Source: Jutongia huaianensis
GTDB taxonomy: Bacteria; Bacillota; Clostridia; Lachnospirales; Lachnospiraceae
Direction of reading: 5' to 3'
NCBI RefSeq assembly: GCF_014384985.1
Contig: NZ_JACRSX010000036.1
Coordinates: forward strand, 1-7,345
Length of the DNA stretch: 7,345 nucleotides
The translations under genes and the position numbers were made by a program. Below the pieces are notes generated by a model. That model had not been told where the DNA came from, made no database searches, and saw only the letters and a list, made by a program, of their open reading frames with translations. Below, piece after piece: positions 1 to 4,793 of this stretch. Position 1 is the stretch's first letter. Each line of letters starts with the position of its first letter.

Positions 1-128
1 ATATAAGGATAATATATAGTACATATAATAATCGGAGTAATAATAAATTATGTGATATGTAGTCTAAAAAGTTAACAGAGTAGATATAATCATAGAACAG
101 AAAATATATATAATTTGCAAATGATTTC

Positions 129-157
129 TTGATTATATAAGTGTGAGTGATTAAAAT
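129..157 (+). promoter_or_regulatory. Possible promoter of the first TPR gene
   Basis: A TTGATT box (129-134) and a TAAAAT box (152-157) are separated by 17 bases, which fits a vegetative sigma-factor promoter. Transcription would start near 164, about 34 bases before the TPR gene. The whole of 1-197 is extremely A+T rich, so boxes of this kind arise easily by chance; another TATAAT at 85-90 has no convincing -35 box. I see no gene in 1-197. Confidence 0.35.
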
Positions 158-197
158 ATATATTCAAGAATTAAATTATTAGAAGGAGATTGAGATT

Positions 198-614
198 ATG
201 GAGTTAGATGAAAGAATATATCGAGAAATATGTGATTTAAGCCAAGAAGGGGATCAATATTTGGACGACGATAACTTTGAATTGGCAGAAAAGAAATATT
301 TGGAGGCTCTTGATTTGATACCGAAACCTAAAACGGAATGGGAGGCAAGTACATGGTTGTATGTTGCGCTTGGGGAGGTTTATTTTTTTTCTTCTAAGTA
401 TTTAGAGGCGATTTCTTTTTTTAGTGAAGCATTGAAATGTCCGGAAGGGCTTGGAAATCCGTTGATAAATTTAAGAATGGGGCAATGTTACTATGAGTTG
501 GGAAATTATGGTTCTGCAAAGGGTTATCTTCTGAAAGCCTATATGGTTGAAGGAAAGGAAATATTTGAAGGAGAAGATGATAAATATATTAAGTTTGTTG
601 CTCAAATTAGATGA
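198..614 (+). CDS. Small TPR-repeat protein, possible immunity-type protein
   Basis: The protein is 138 aa, soluble, with no signal peptide or membrane segment. Three tetratricopeptide-like helical hairpins can be seen at about residues 13-43, 51-81 (the clearest, running from the W-L-Y-V-A-L-G-E stretch to E-A-L-K-C-P) and 87-118. TPR repeats make a curved helical scaffold that binds other proteins, so the likely role is binding a partner, not catalysis. The end has a G-K-E-I-F-E-G-E-D-D-K-Y signature (119-130). From memory, a similar ending occurs in small TPR proteins next to Rhs/polymorphic toxins, where they may act as immunity proteins; that role is inference and no toxin is in view. 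The ATG start is supported by GAAGGAGA at 182-189. It is paralogous to the next TPR gene (873-1286): same length, same hairpin layout, and a shared end pattern of F-x-G-x-D-x-K-Y. Confidence 0.85.
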   Translation: MELDERIYREICDLSQEGDQYLDDDNFELAEKKYLEALDLIPKPKTEWEASTWLYVALGEVYFFSSKYLEAISFFSEALKCPEGLGNPLINLRMGQCYYELGNYGSAKGYLLKAYMVEGKEIFEGEDDKYIKFVAQIR

Positions 615-624
615 TTGGAATTGA

Positions 625-744
625 GAACCCATTGTAGTAAAGGTGATCTTATATGGCATGGACGGTTAGGATGTCATAATCGATAAAGAGTCTGGAGTAA
701 GAAAGGTCGATTATAGCGAAATAAGACGATGTCTTATTAAGTGA
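625..744 (+). pseudogene. Possible decayed coding fragment between the TPR genes
   Basis: One frame reads as protein-like from 625 to 744, interrupted by a single TAG at 667-669. Before the stop it gives E-P-I-V-V-K-V-I-L-Y-G-M-D-G. After it comes a 24-residue stretch beginning D-V-I-I-D-K-E-S-G-V-R-K-V-D-Y, which ends at TGA 742-744. The composition looks like real protein, and there is no start codon with a ribosome binding site. I do not recognise the family. It could be the 3' end of a lost gene of a toxin-immunity cassette, or chance. An 8-bp hairpin (AATAAGAC/GTCTTATT, 720-738) lies inside it. Confidence 0.22.
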
Positions 745-872
745 ATTCTCAATATCCACAAATTCATGAATTTAGACCAAAGGGAATGGTGTAGACTGGA
801 AATGCTCATCTATGTGGATAAAAAAAGAGAGTTAACAAGAAAAAACAAAGATTATTATTGGAGGAACAAGTT

Positions 873-1286
873 ATGGAATGCGATGAAAAGATAGGAGCAA
901 GAATCAGACAGTTTATGGATGATTGTAATACCTTCTATGAACAGGGACAACTGAGTAAAGCAAGAGATTCACTTTTTGAAGCATGGGGTATCTTGCCTGA
1001 TGAGAAATATATATATGATGAAAGTTACTGGATTGTGGCATTTATTTTGGATTTGTCTATTGAACTTCATGATATGGATGTGGCAAATCAATGGGTAGAT
1101 AAAATATTAAAATGTGATTTAGAGAGACAGGATGATGGCGATCGTGAGATGTGGGTGGGAAAAGTGTTGTGTGAGTCAGGAAAAACAGATGAAGCAAAAA
1201 AATATTTTGAAATTGCATTTAAGAAATCAGAGGGAAGGTGTTTTGTAGGTGATGATGCTAAATATTTATGTGTTATTTCTGCATGA
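873..1286 (+). CDS. Second small TPR-repeat protein, paralogue of the first
   Basis: The protein is 137 aa with no signal or membrane segment. I chose the ATG at 873 because GGAGG (860-864) sits 8 bases before it. An upstream in-frame TTG at 858 would overlap that ribosome binding site and is unlikely. TPR-like hairpins fall at about residues 14-43, 52-81 and 92-120, and the C-terminal pattern F-V-G-D-D-A-K-Y (124-131) matches the first TPR protein. The two diverge strongly in sequence but align along their length, including a shared L-K-C at the end of the second hairpin. This points to an old duplication or recruitment of related cassettes, not a recent tandem copy. The likely job is binding a partner protein. 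An immunity role against a polymorphic toxin is plausible but unproven. It is about 260 bases from its paralogue, with no clear promoter of its own. Confidence 0.82.
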   Translation: MECDEKIGARIRQFMDDCNTFYEQGQLSKARDSLFEAWGILPDEKYIYDESYWIVAFILDLSIELHDMDVANQWVDKILKCDLERQDDGDREMWVGKVLCESGKTDEAKKYFEIAFKKSEGRCFVGDDAKYLCVISA

Positions 1287-1341
1287 AAGACCGAAAGTGG
1301 AAAATTCAAAAACAAAGTTATTATAATAAAGAAATGGTTTA

Positions 1342-1513
1342 ATGGCGAAAGTCAGAAATGATTCAAAAGGAAGAACTTTTCATAAAAGGGAGATATCGCA
1401 GCGAAGACGGCTTGTATAGATTAACATATTCCGATGCTTATGGCAAAAGAACTTCAGTCTATTCAAAGGATAAAAAATGGGTGTTCCAGATCGGATGTGG
1501 GCTTTCTTTGTAA
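1342..1513 (+). pseudogene. Tn916-type tyrosine integrase, N-terminal remnant with frameshift
   Basis: From ATG 1342 the frame reads M-A-K-V-R-N-D-S-K-G-R-T-F-H-K, typical of the start of Tn916-family integrases. At a run of four A (1384-1387) the family-like reading moves to the neighbouring frame and continues as G-R-Y-R-S-E-D-G-L-Y-R-L-T-Y-S-D-A-Y-G-K, then R-T-S-V-Y-S-K-D. This is the three-stranded arm-type DNA-binding domain that recognises the ends of the element. Removing one A would rejoin both parts. Similarity stops near 1471, and the frame ends at TAA 1511-1513. The catalytic domain, normally about 300 further residues with R-H-R-Y residues, is missing, so no recombinase is made. 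A deletion has joined this end to an XRE gene tail read in the other frame. Confidence 0.7.
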
Positions 1514-1616
1514 ACTGTGTTATTATTTGGAAGTAGACATGGGAAAATTACTTGAATACAAAAAACAGTATCATAAAAATGAATATGTAACGGAGTTTGG
1601 CACCGAATACGTTTGA
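1452..1616 (+). pseudogene. Tail of a small XRE-family helix-turn-helix regulator
   Basis: The frame ending at TGA 1614-1616 reads S-I-Q-R-I-K-N-G, then S-R-S-D-V-G-F-L-C-K-L-C-Y-Y-L, then E-V-D-M-G-K-L-L-E-Y. This matches the second half of small Cro/CI-type (YozG-like) regulators: the end of the recognition helix, then the helices that close the domain at a D-x-x-x-L-L-E-Y motif. The first helices are missing, replaced by integrase DNA in another frame. ATGs at 1434 and 1440 are in frame but lack a ribosome binding site and encode integrase-derived sequence. The gene is therefore truncated at its 5' end and probably not functional. A terminator overlaps its last codons. Confidence 0.6.
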
Positions 1617-1640
1617 ATCAAACGGTTTGGTGCCCTTTTT
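1599..1640 (+). terminator. Rho-independent terminator after the XRE remnant
   Basis: GGCACC (1599-1604) pairs with GGTGCC (1629-1634), and an inner CGTTTGA (1610-1616) pairs with TCAAACG (1618-1624). Together they form one long, slightly imperfect hairpin, followed by CTTTTT (1635-1640). It would stop transcription before the AbiE-like module. Confidence 0.75.
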
Positions 1641-1740
1641 ATTGTACCCACTATGGAGCGTTTACACATAATTCTCCGAAAATTCCAAAATAATGGAAAT
1701 TTCAATCCGTATAATCCCCCTTGATGAAAAATGTATCGTA

Positions 1741-1772
1741 CGATAAATCATACGATTTCGTGCGAAACATAT
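1741..1772 (+). repeat. 32-bp direct repeat, copy 1 (left of the XRE/AbiE-like module)
   Basis: This 32-bp stretch recurs at 4087-4118 in the same orientation with only two differences (C/T and G/A, in the segment TTTCGTGCGA versus TTTTGTACGA). It carries spaced TACGA/TGCGA words at 1739, 1751 and 1761, and a small AAATC/GATTT dyad. It lies just upstream of the XRE promoter. It may be an attachment-site or duplication scar bounding the module, or a regulator binding site present twice. Confidence 0.8.
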
Positions 1773-1775
1773 AGG

Positions 1776-1815
1776 TTGAACGACAAAGCGGCTCGAAACT
1801 ATACTAAATGTAGTT
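1776..1815 (+). promoter_or_regulatory. Promoter of the XRE regulator with overlapping small dyad
   Basis: TTGAAC (1776-1781) and TATACT (1800-1805), 18 bases apart, form a good vegetative promoter with a start near 1812. An imperfect inverted repeat, AACTATACT facing AATGTAGTT (1797-1815), covers the -10 box. It is a candidate operator for autorepression by the XRE protein encoded just downstream. Confidence 0.5.
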
Positions 1816-1858
1816 ACAAGTCGGGTGGAGCAAGGAGGAGAGAAAAATAAGAGGTACA

Positions 1859-2194
1859 GTGAGAAAAAGATTGATGGATTATCTGCAGGACAATCATATG
1901 ACGGCATACCGTTTTGCAAAGAAAAGCGGAATCCCACAAAGTACGATATGGAGTATCTTGAAAAAGGAAGACTATGAGGTGCGGGAGAAAAACATTCGGA
2001 AAATATGTAAAGCAATGGGAATATCAGCAAGTGAGATCATGGAATCCGAAGAGGAAGCAAAACGAAACCTCAGAGCAGGTGAGATCCCGGTGATGCATAA
2101 GTATCGAAAGCTGGATAAAAGCGATCAGTTTCGTGTACAAGGGTATATGGATGCATTGCTGGAAAAGCAGGACGGGGAGAAAAGAAAAATATGA
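1859..2194 (+). CDS. XRE-family helix-turn-helix transcriptional regulator
   Basis: The protein is 111 aa, a Cro/CI-type DNA-binding protein acting in the cytoplasm. The helix-turn-helix covers about residues 12-60: A-Y-R-F-A-K-K-S-G (16-24) is the first HTH helix, and P-Q-S-T-I-W-S-I-L (26-34) is the recognition helix. The C-terminal part (about 79-103) contains K-Y-R-K-L-D-K-S-D-Q-F-R-V, a short helical tail common in small phage and mobile-element repressors and probably used for dimerisation. The start is a GTG at 1859 with GAGG at 1851-1854 only 4 bases away; a stronger AAGGAGGAG at 1832-1840 is 18 bases away. The true start is therefore slightly uncertain (the next in-frame candidates are TTG 1871 and ATG 1874). 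It has its own promoter and lies 111 bases before the antitoxin-like gene. It may repress itself and possibly the module. Confidence 0.88.
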   Translation: MRKRLMDYLQDNHMTAYRFAKKSGIPQSTIWSILKKEDYEVREKNIRKICKAMGISASEIMESEEEAKRNLRAGEIPVMHKYRKLDKSDQFRVQGYMDALLEKQDGEKRKI

Positions 2195-2230
2195 AAAATT
2201 CAAAATGATTTCCTTTTGCATATTTTTAGA

Positions 2231-2291
2231 TTATAACTTTGGTATTGTATTATAACTAAAAATAAGTTATAATACAAAAAAAGAGTTATAA
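2231..2291. promoter_or_regulatory. Symmetric four-half-site operator over the promoter of the AbiE-like operon
   Basis: A perfect 13-bp inverted repeat, TTGTATTATAACT (2245-2257) and AGTTATAATACAA (2265-2277), is separated by 7 bases. Two further half-sites sit outside it: TTATAACT at 2231-2238 and AGTTATAA at 2284-2291, each 19 bases from its inner partner. The whole 61-bp block is symmetric about 2261, with 23 of 27 arm positions matching. The inner repeat contains the likely promoter: TTGTAT (2245-2250), 17 bases, TATAAT (2268-2273). A protein bound here would block RNA polymerase. AbiEi antitoxins are known to repress their own operon by binding paired inverted repeats, so the winged-helix protein from 2306 is the expected ligand. 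That assignment is inference. Confidence 0.8.
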
Positions 2292-2305
2292 ACGGAGGCG
2301 GTTGA

Positions 2306-3274
2306 ATGGAATATCTTAAGCGAGTGTTAGGAATTAAAGTGCGATATGAAAATGAAACGGTAGACCATTTGCCGAACTTTATACGTACAAGATATACATT
2401 GCAGAGAGTGTATCTGGATGCTCAAAAAGCTGTTTTTTTGTATCCTAAAAGCGAATTGGAGCAGATAGTAACATTAAAAAAACATCTGGAGCGTGTGCAA
2501 AAGAGTGTGGATTGTCCGGTTATTCTTGTGTTAGAGAAGATCACCATACGGCAGAAAGAGTATCTGCTTCGAGATAAAATAGCTTTTATTGTGGATGGAA
2601 AACAGATTTATCTGCCGTTTATGGCAGTGTATTTGCAGGAGCGCTGCGATGCAAAAAAGATTGATCGAGAAGAAATTCTGCCATCGGCGCAGATGCTTTT
2701 TCTTCGTTTTATTTATGAGGGGGCAAAGGAAATGTCTACCAGTCAGGCTGCAAAAGATTTAGGACTGACACCAACATCCATTTCCAGAGCATCGAAACAG
2801 CTTGAAGAAATGAAAATTTTGAGAGCAAGAAAAGTCGGGGTACAGAAGATACTGTTCTCGGATGCTTCTCCTCAGGAGTTGTTTACTAGAGCAGAGAAGT
2901 TTTTGCTTAATCCGGTGAAAAGAACGGTCTATGTTCCGAAAAGAATGATTGAAGAAAAAATACTCGAAAGCGGCTATTCTGCATTATCAGAGTATTCGAT
3001 GCTCAATACGCCGAGCGTTCCCTGCTATGCATCGGACAAAATATCTCAGTGGAATCGTTGCATGACAAACGACTTACAGGATTCTGATTCGCAAGTGGCG
3101 GTTGAAATGTGGAGGTATAATCCACAAAAATTATCAAAGACTAAAATGGTAGATAAAATTTCTCTGGCGTTGTCGCTAAGAGAAGATACAGACGAACGAG
3201 TAGAAGAAGCAGTAGAGGAAATGTTAAATACTTTGTGGAGGAAGATAGATGGTAACAGGAATGGAAAGCTTTAA
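2306..3274 (+). CDS. Winged-helix (MarR-like) regulator, probable AbiEi-type antitoxin
   Basis: The protein is 322 aa and cytoplasmic. An N-terminal alpha/beta region (about 1-125) is followed by a winged helix at about 128-184: M-S-T-S-Q-A-A-K-D-L-G-L (143-154), then recognition helix T-P-T-S-I-S-R-A-S-K-Q-L (155-166), then the wing around 172-184. The C-terminal region ends with a conserved-looking D-K-I-S-L-A-L-S-L-R-E-D-T-D-E-R-V-E-E-A stretch (283-302), which I recall from regulators paired with nucleotidyltransferase toxins. ATG 2306 has GGAGG at 2294-2298. The gene overlaps the following nucleotidyltransferase by 26 nt, so translation is probably coupled. The layout suggests a type IV toxin-antitoxin antitoxin that counters the toxin and represses the operon through the upstream operator. 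The regulator family call is firm; the antitoxin role comes from its partner and the operator. Confidence 0.85.
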   Translation: MEYLKRVLGIKVRYENETVDHLPNFIRTRYTLQRVYLDAQKAVFLYPKSELEQIVTLKKHLERVQKSVDCPVILVLEKITIRQKEYLLRDKIAFIVDGKQIYLPFMAVYLQERCDAKKIDREEILPSAQMLFLRFIYEGAKEMSTSQAAKDLGLTPTSISRASKQLEEMKILRARKVGVQKILFSDASPQELFTRAEKFLLNPVKRTVYVPKRMIEEKILESGYSALSEYSMLNTPSVPCYASDKISQWNRCMTNDLQDSDSQVAVEMWRYNPQKLSKTKMVDKISLALSLREDTDERVEEAVEEMLNTLWRKIDGNRNGKL

Positions 3275-3827
3275 GGAATGGTTTAAGGGGAATGAAAGTC
3301 AATATGCGATTATTGGAGGAACAGCGTGTGACATCCTAATGACGGAAGAAGGTTTGGATTTTCGTGCGACCAAAGATATTGATCTGGTATTGATCATTGA
3401 AGCGGTAGATGTGGCATTTGGAAGAAAATTTTGGGAATATATTAAGCAGGCAGGCTATGAACACTGCAATAAGAGTACGGGGATGCCGCAGTTTTATCGC
3501 TTCAGTCATCCGGCATCAAATCACTATCCGGCAATGATCGAGCTGTTTAGCAGAAAACTGGATGCAATTCCGCTTCCAGAGGATGCTGTGATTACACCAT
3601 TGCCAAGAGACGAGGATATATCCAGTCTGTCAGCGATCCTTTTAGATGACGATTACTATGAATTTCTCAAACAAGGAAAGATGAGCGTTGATGGTGTGAC
3701 AGTTTTGGATGCCGCATATTTGATCCCGTTCAAAGCAAAAGCATGGACGGATTTGACAGACCGCAGGGCGGCAGGAGAACACATTGACAGCAAAAAAATA
3801 AAAAAGCATAAAAATGATGTTTTTTGA
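3249..3827 (+). CDS. Nucleotidyltransferase, AbiEii/AbiGii-toxin-like, truncated by a TGA
   Basis: The surviving reading frame gives 192 aa. It has the polymerase-beta-type nucleotidyltransferase fold: I-I-G-G-T-A (21-26) is the G-G-S/T motif that holds the nucleotide, and K-D-I-D-L-V-L (42-48) gives the metal-binding acidic pair D43 and D45, with E98 in M-I-E-L-F-S-R a likely third. A later P-F-K-A-K-A-W-T-D-L stretch (160-169) and K-H-K-N-D-V-F (186-192) look family-typical. Such toxins transfer nucleotides to tRNA or other targets and stop growth, causing abortive infection. ATG 3249 has GGAGG at 3237-3241, within the end of the antitoxin-like gene. The stop at 3825-3827 falls where relatives continue, and the same frame stays open for 59 more codons. 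A CGA-to-TGA mutation (Arg to stop) would explain it. The catalytic residues remain, but loss of the C-terminal helices probably weakens or kills activity. Confidence 0.82.
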   Translation: MVTGMESFKEWFKGNESQYAIIGGTACDILMTEEGLDFRATKDIDLVLIIEAVDVAFGRKFWEYIKQAGYEHCNKSTGMPQFYRFSHPASNHYPAMIELFSRKLDAIPLPEDAVITPLPRDEDISSLSAILLDDDYYEFLKQGKMSVDGVTVLDAAYLIPFKAKAWTDLTDRRAAGEHIDSKKIKKHKNDVF

Positions 3828-4007
3828 TTAACAGAATTGATTGATACTTCCGTCGTAATCGAGACGCCCGGTGGTGTTTATGACGATATGCAGAAGTTTG
3901 TTGACCGGATGAGAGATGAATTGATTGATATCAAGCAGTTAGGTCTTGCAGGAAGAACGAAAGAACAGATTCTTCGGGAATTGGCAGAATTGTACATAAA
4001 GCAGTAG
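3828..4007 (+). pseudogene. Cut-off C-terminal part of the nucleotidyltransferase
   Basis: Directly after the TGA at 3825-3827 and in the same frame, 59 codons run to TAG 4005-4007. They begin L-T-E-L-I-D-T-S-V-V and end E-L-A-E-L-Y-I-K-Q. The content is helical and charged (D-D-M-Q-K-F-V-D-R-M-R-D-E-L; R-T-K-E-Q-I-L-R-E-L), as expected for the C-terminal bundle of this family. It has no start codon with a ribosome binding site, so it would be made only by stop-codon readthrough. With it, the intact protein would have had about 252 residues. Confidence 0.75.
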
Positions 4008-4049
4008 GAGATGGAAACCATCCGTTTGGATTATTTGTATTTTACATTT

Positions 4050-4071
4050 GAGCCGCAGTGCGGCTCTTTTT
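4050..4071 (+). terminator. Rho-independent terminator of the AbiE-like operon
   Basis: GAGCCGC (4050-4056) pairs with GCGGCTC (4060-4066) around a 3-base loop, followed by TTTTT (4067-4071). This strong hairpin lies 43 bases after the original TAG stop of the nucleotidyltransferase. That spacing supports 4007, not 3827, as the ancestral end of the gene. Confidence 0.9.
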
Positions 4072-4086
4072 GCATTGAAAATGATG

Positions 4087-4118
4087 CGATAAATCATACG
4101 ATTTTGTACGAAACATAT
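4087..4118 (+). repeat. 32-bp direct repeat, copy 2 (right of the AbiE-like module)
   Basis: This copy matches 1741-1772 at 30 of 32 positions in the same orientation. It begins 15 bases after the operon terminator. The two copies enclose about 2.3 kb carrying the XRE regulator and the AbiE-like pair. Unlike copy 1, it is not followed by a recognisable promoter. Confidence 0.8.
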
Positions 4119-4128
4119 CATCTAGCAA

Positions 4129-4145
4129 AATAGTAGATTCCCATT
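4129..4145 (+). repeat. 17-bp repeat flanking the recombinase unit, left copy
   Basis: AATAGTAGATTCCCATT here matches AATAATAGATTCCCATT at 6567-6583 in 16 of 17 positions. The copies lie on either side of the small SHOCT-like gene and the serine recombinase, about 2.4 kb apart. They could be the traces of left and right attachment sites. The right copy is also part of a terminator stem, and a match this short could be chance. Confidence 0.35.
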
Positions 4146-4373
4146 TATACTGGTATTGTGTCCACAGGAAATAATCCTGTCAGACCCAGACAACTGAATA
4201 CGATGATTTTGCCGGACGTAAGGAACAGTTACGCATTGCGCCGTGCCGCAGATGCGCCAGGATCGGTAAGACAGATATAAAGGAGATGTTTTATCATTTT
4301 TTTTAATAATTCTGCCTGATGTGAGATGCCGGGAGCGATAACATCCATGCAAAAGAGGAATTGTGGTGATTCC

Positions 4374-4465
4374 GTGGTTGCGACTGTTCTATGATAATGA
4401 TACTCCCTTTATGGTCTATAAGAGATGGTGCGAGTCCAGAGTGTGCTGCTAACCACAGTGACCGG
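4374..4465 (+). ncRNA. Possible cobalamin-riboswitch-like structured RNA, probably a remnant
   Basis: GGTGCGAGTCC (4427-4437), followed by GCTGCTAACCACAGTGACCGG-like sequence (4445-4465), resembles the conserved core of cobalamin riboswitches (GGTGnnAnTCC, then a CCACTGT-like box). GTGGTT (4374-4379) can pair with AACCAC (4451-4456) to close the region. The usual AAGGGAA and GCCAGGAGACC boxes are not seen, and no cobalamin gene follows. It may be a decayed riboswitch, another structured RNA, or coincidence. Confidence 0.18.
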
Positions 4466-4484
4466 TGATTTCAACTGGAGATAA

Positions 4485-4514
4485 TTAAAATTTCTGTTTG
4501 CGAGAACATATAAT
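4485..4514 (+). promoter_or_regulatory. Possible promoter of the SHOCT-like/recombinase unit
   Basis: A perfect TATAAT (4509-4514) is preceded, 18 bases upstream, by a poor TTAAAA -35 box (4485-4490). Transcription would start near 4521, leaving a leader of about 44 bases before the GTG start at 4565. Confidence 0.4.
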
Positions 4515-4564
4515 ATTTGAATTGTAAGTTGTTGCAAGCGGAAATTGAGAAGGAGGTATTTGAA

Positions 4565-4741
4565 GTGCAGATAAAAAATGTCAATAAGCAATTGACGGAA
4601 TATACAACAGATCAGATAAATCATACCATAGCGTTATATATAATGAAGAAATGCTGTGAAGATGGGAAAATCTCTCGAGCGGCTTATGAAAAAATGACAA
4701 GAAAATATGAGAATAAAATACTTGAAAAAAATAACAGATGA
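4565..4741 (+). CDS. Small SHOCT-like protein next to the recombinase
   Basis: The protein is 58 aa. I chose the GTG at 4565 because AGGAGG (4551-4556) sits 8 bases before it. An in-frame TTG at 4517 has no such site, and its extra 16 codons would cover the ribosome binding site. The C-terminal half (about 27-52: M-K-K-C-C-E-D-G-K-I-S, then A-A-Y-E-K-M-T-R-K-Y) has the pattern of SHOCT domains: a short helix, a G-x-I-S/T turn, then a second helix with a conserved Y/F-E. SHOCT-like small proteins are often found beside recombinases in clostridial mobile elements, where their role is unknown; a DNA- or protein-binding accessory role is possible. It is 52 bases before the recombinase on the same strand and probably co-transcribed with it. 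Confidence 0.72.
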   Translation: MQIKNVNKQLTEYTTDQINHTIALYIMKKCCEDGKISRAAYEKMTRKYENKILEKNNR

Positions 4742-4793
4742 TGTTATTATATGTGATATAAAAAAGAGTAAAAAATAGAAGGAGATATTTGCT

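Larger units (their letters stand above)
4119..4564. other. Gene-poor stretch between the AbiE-like module and the recombinase unit
   Basis: No convincing gene is seen. Two short frames look mildly protein-like: one of about 43 codons around 4178-4306, with a C-R-R-C motif and ending H-F-F-stop, and one of about 46 codons from 4137 to 4282. Neither has a start with a ribosome binding site and I recognise neither, so they may be gene debris. This stretch also holds one copy of a 17-bp repeat (4129-4145) and a cobalamin-riboswitch-like motif (4427-4465). Local base composition is richer in G+C around 4195-4260 than in the flanks, which suggests a different origin. Confidence 0.5.

Noticed and set aside
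1662..2030. Minus-strand frame of 122 codons
   Set aside because: It is the shadow of the XRE gene and its promoter region; the translation is rich in F, S and Y with no family features, and it covers the repeat and promoter on the + strand.
2195..2230. Weak CAAAA/TTTTG hairpin before a T run as terminator of the XRE gene
   Set aside because: The stem has five A/T-rich pairs only; it is too weak to call a terminator.
4122..4352. Minus-strand frame of 76 codons
   Set aside because: No ribosome binding site and no recognisable motif; the same bases are also open in + strand frames, so openness here reflects local G+C content.
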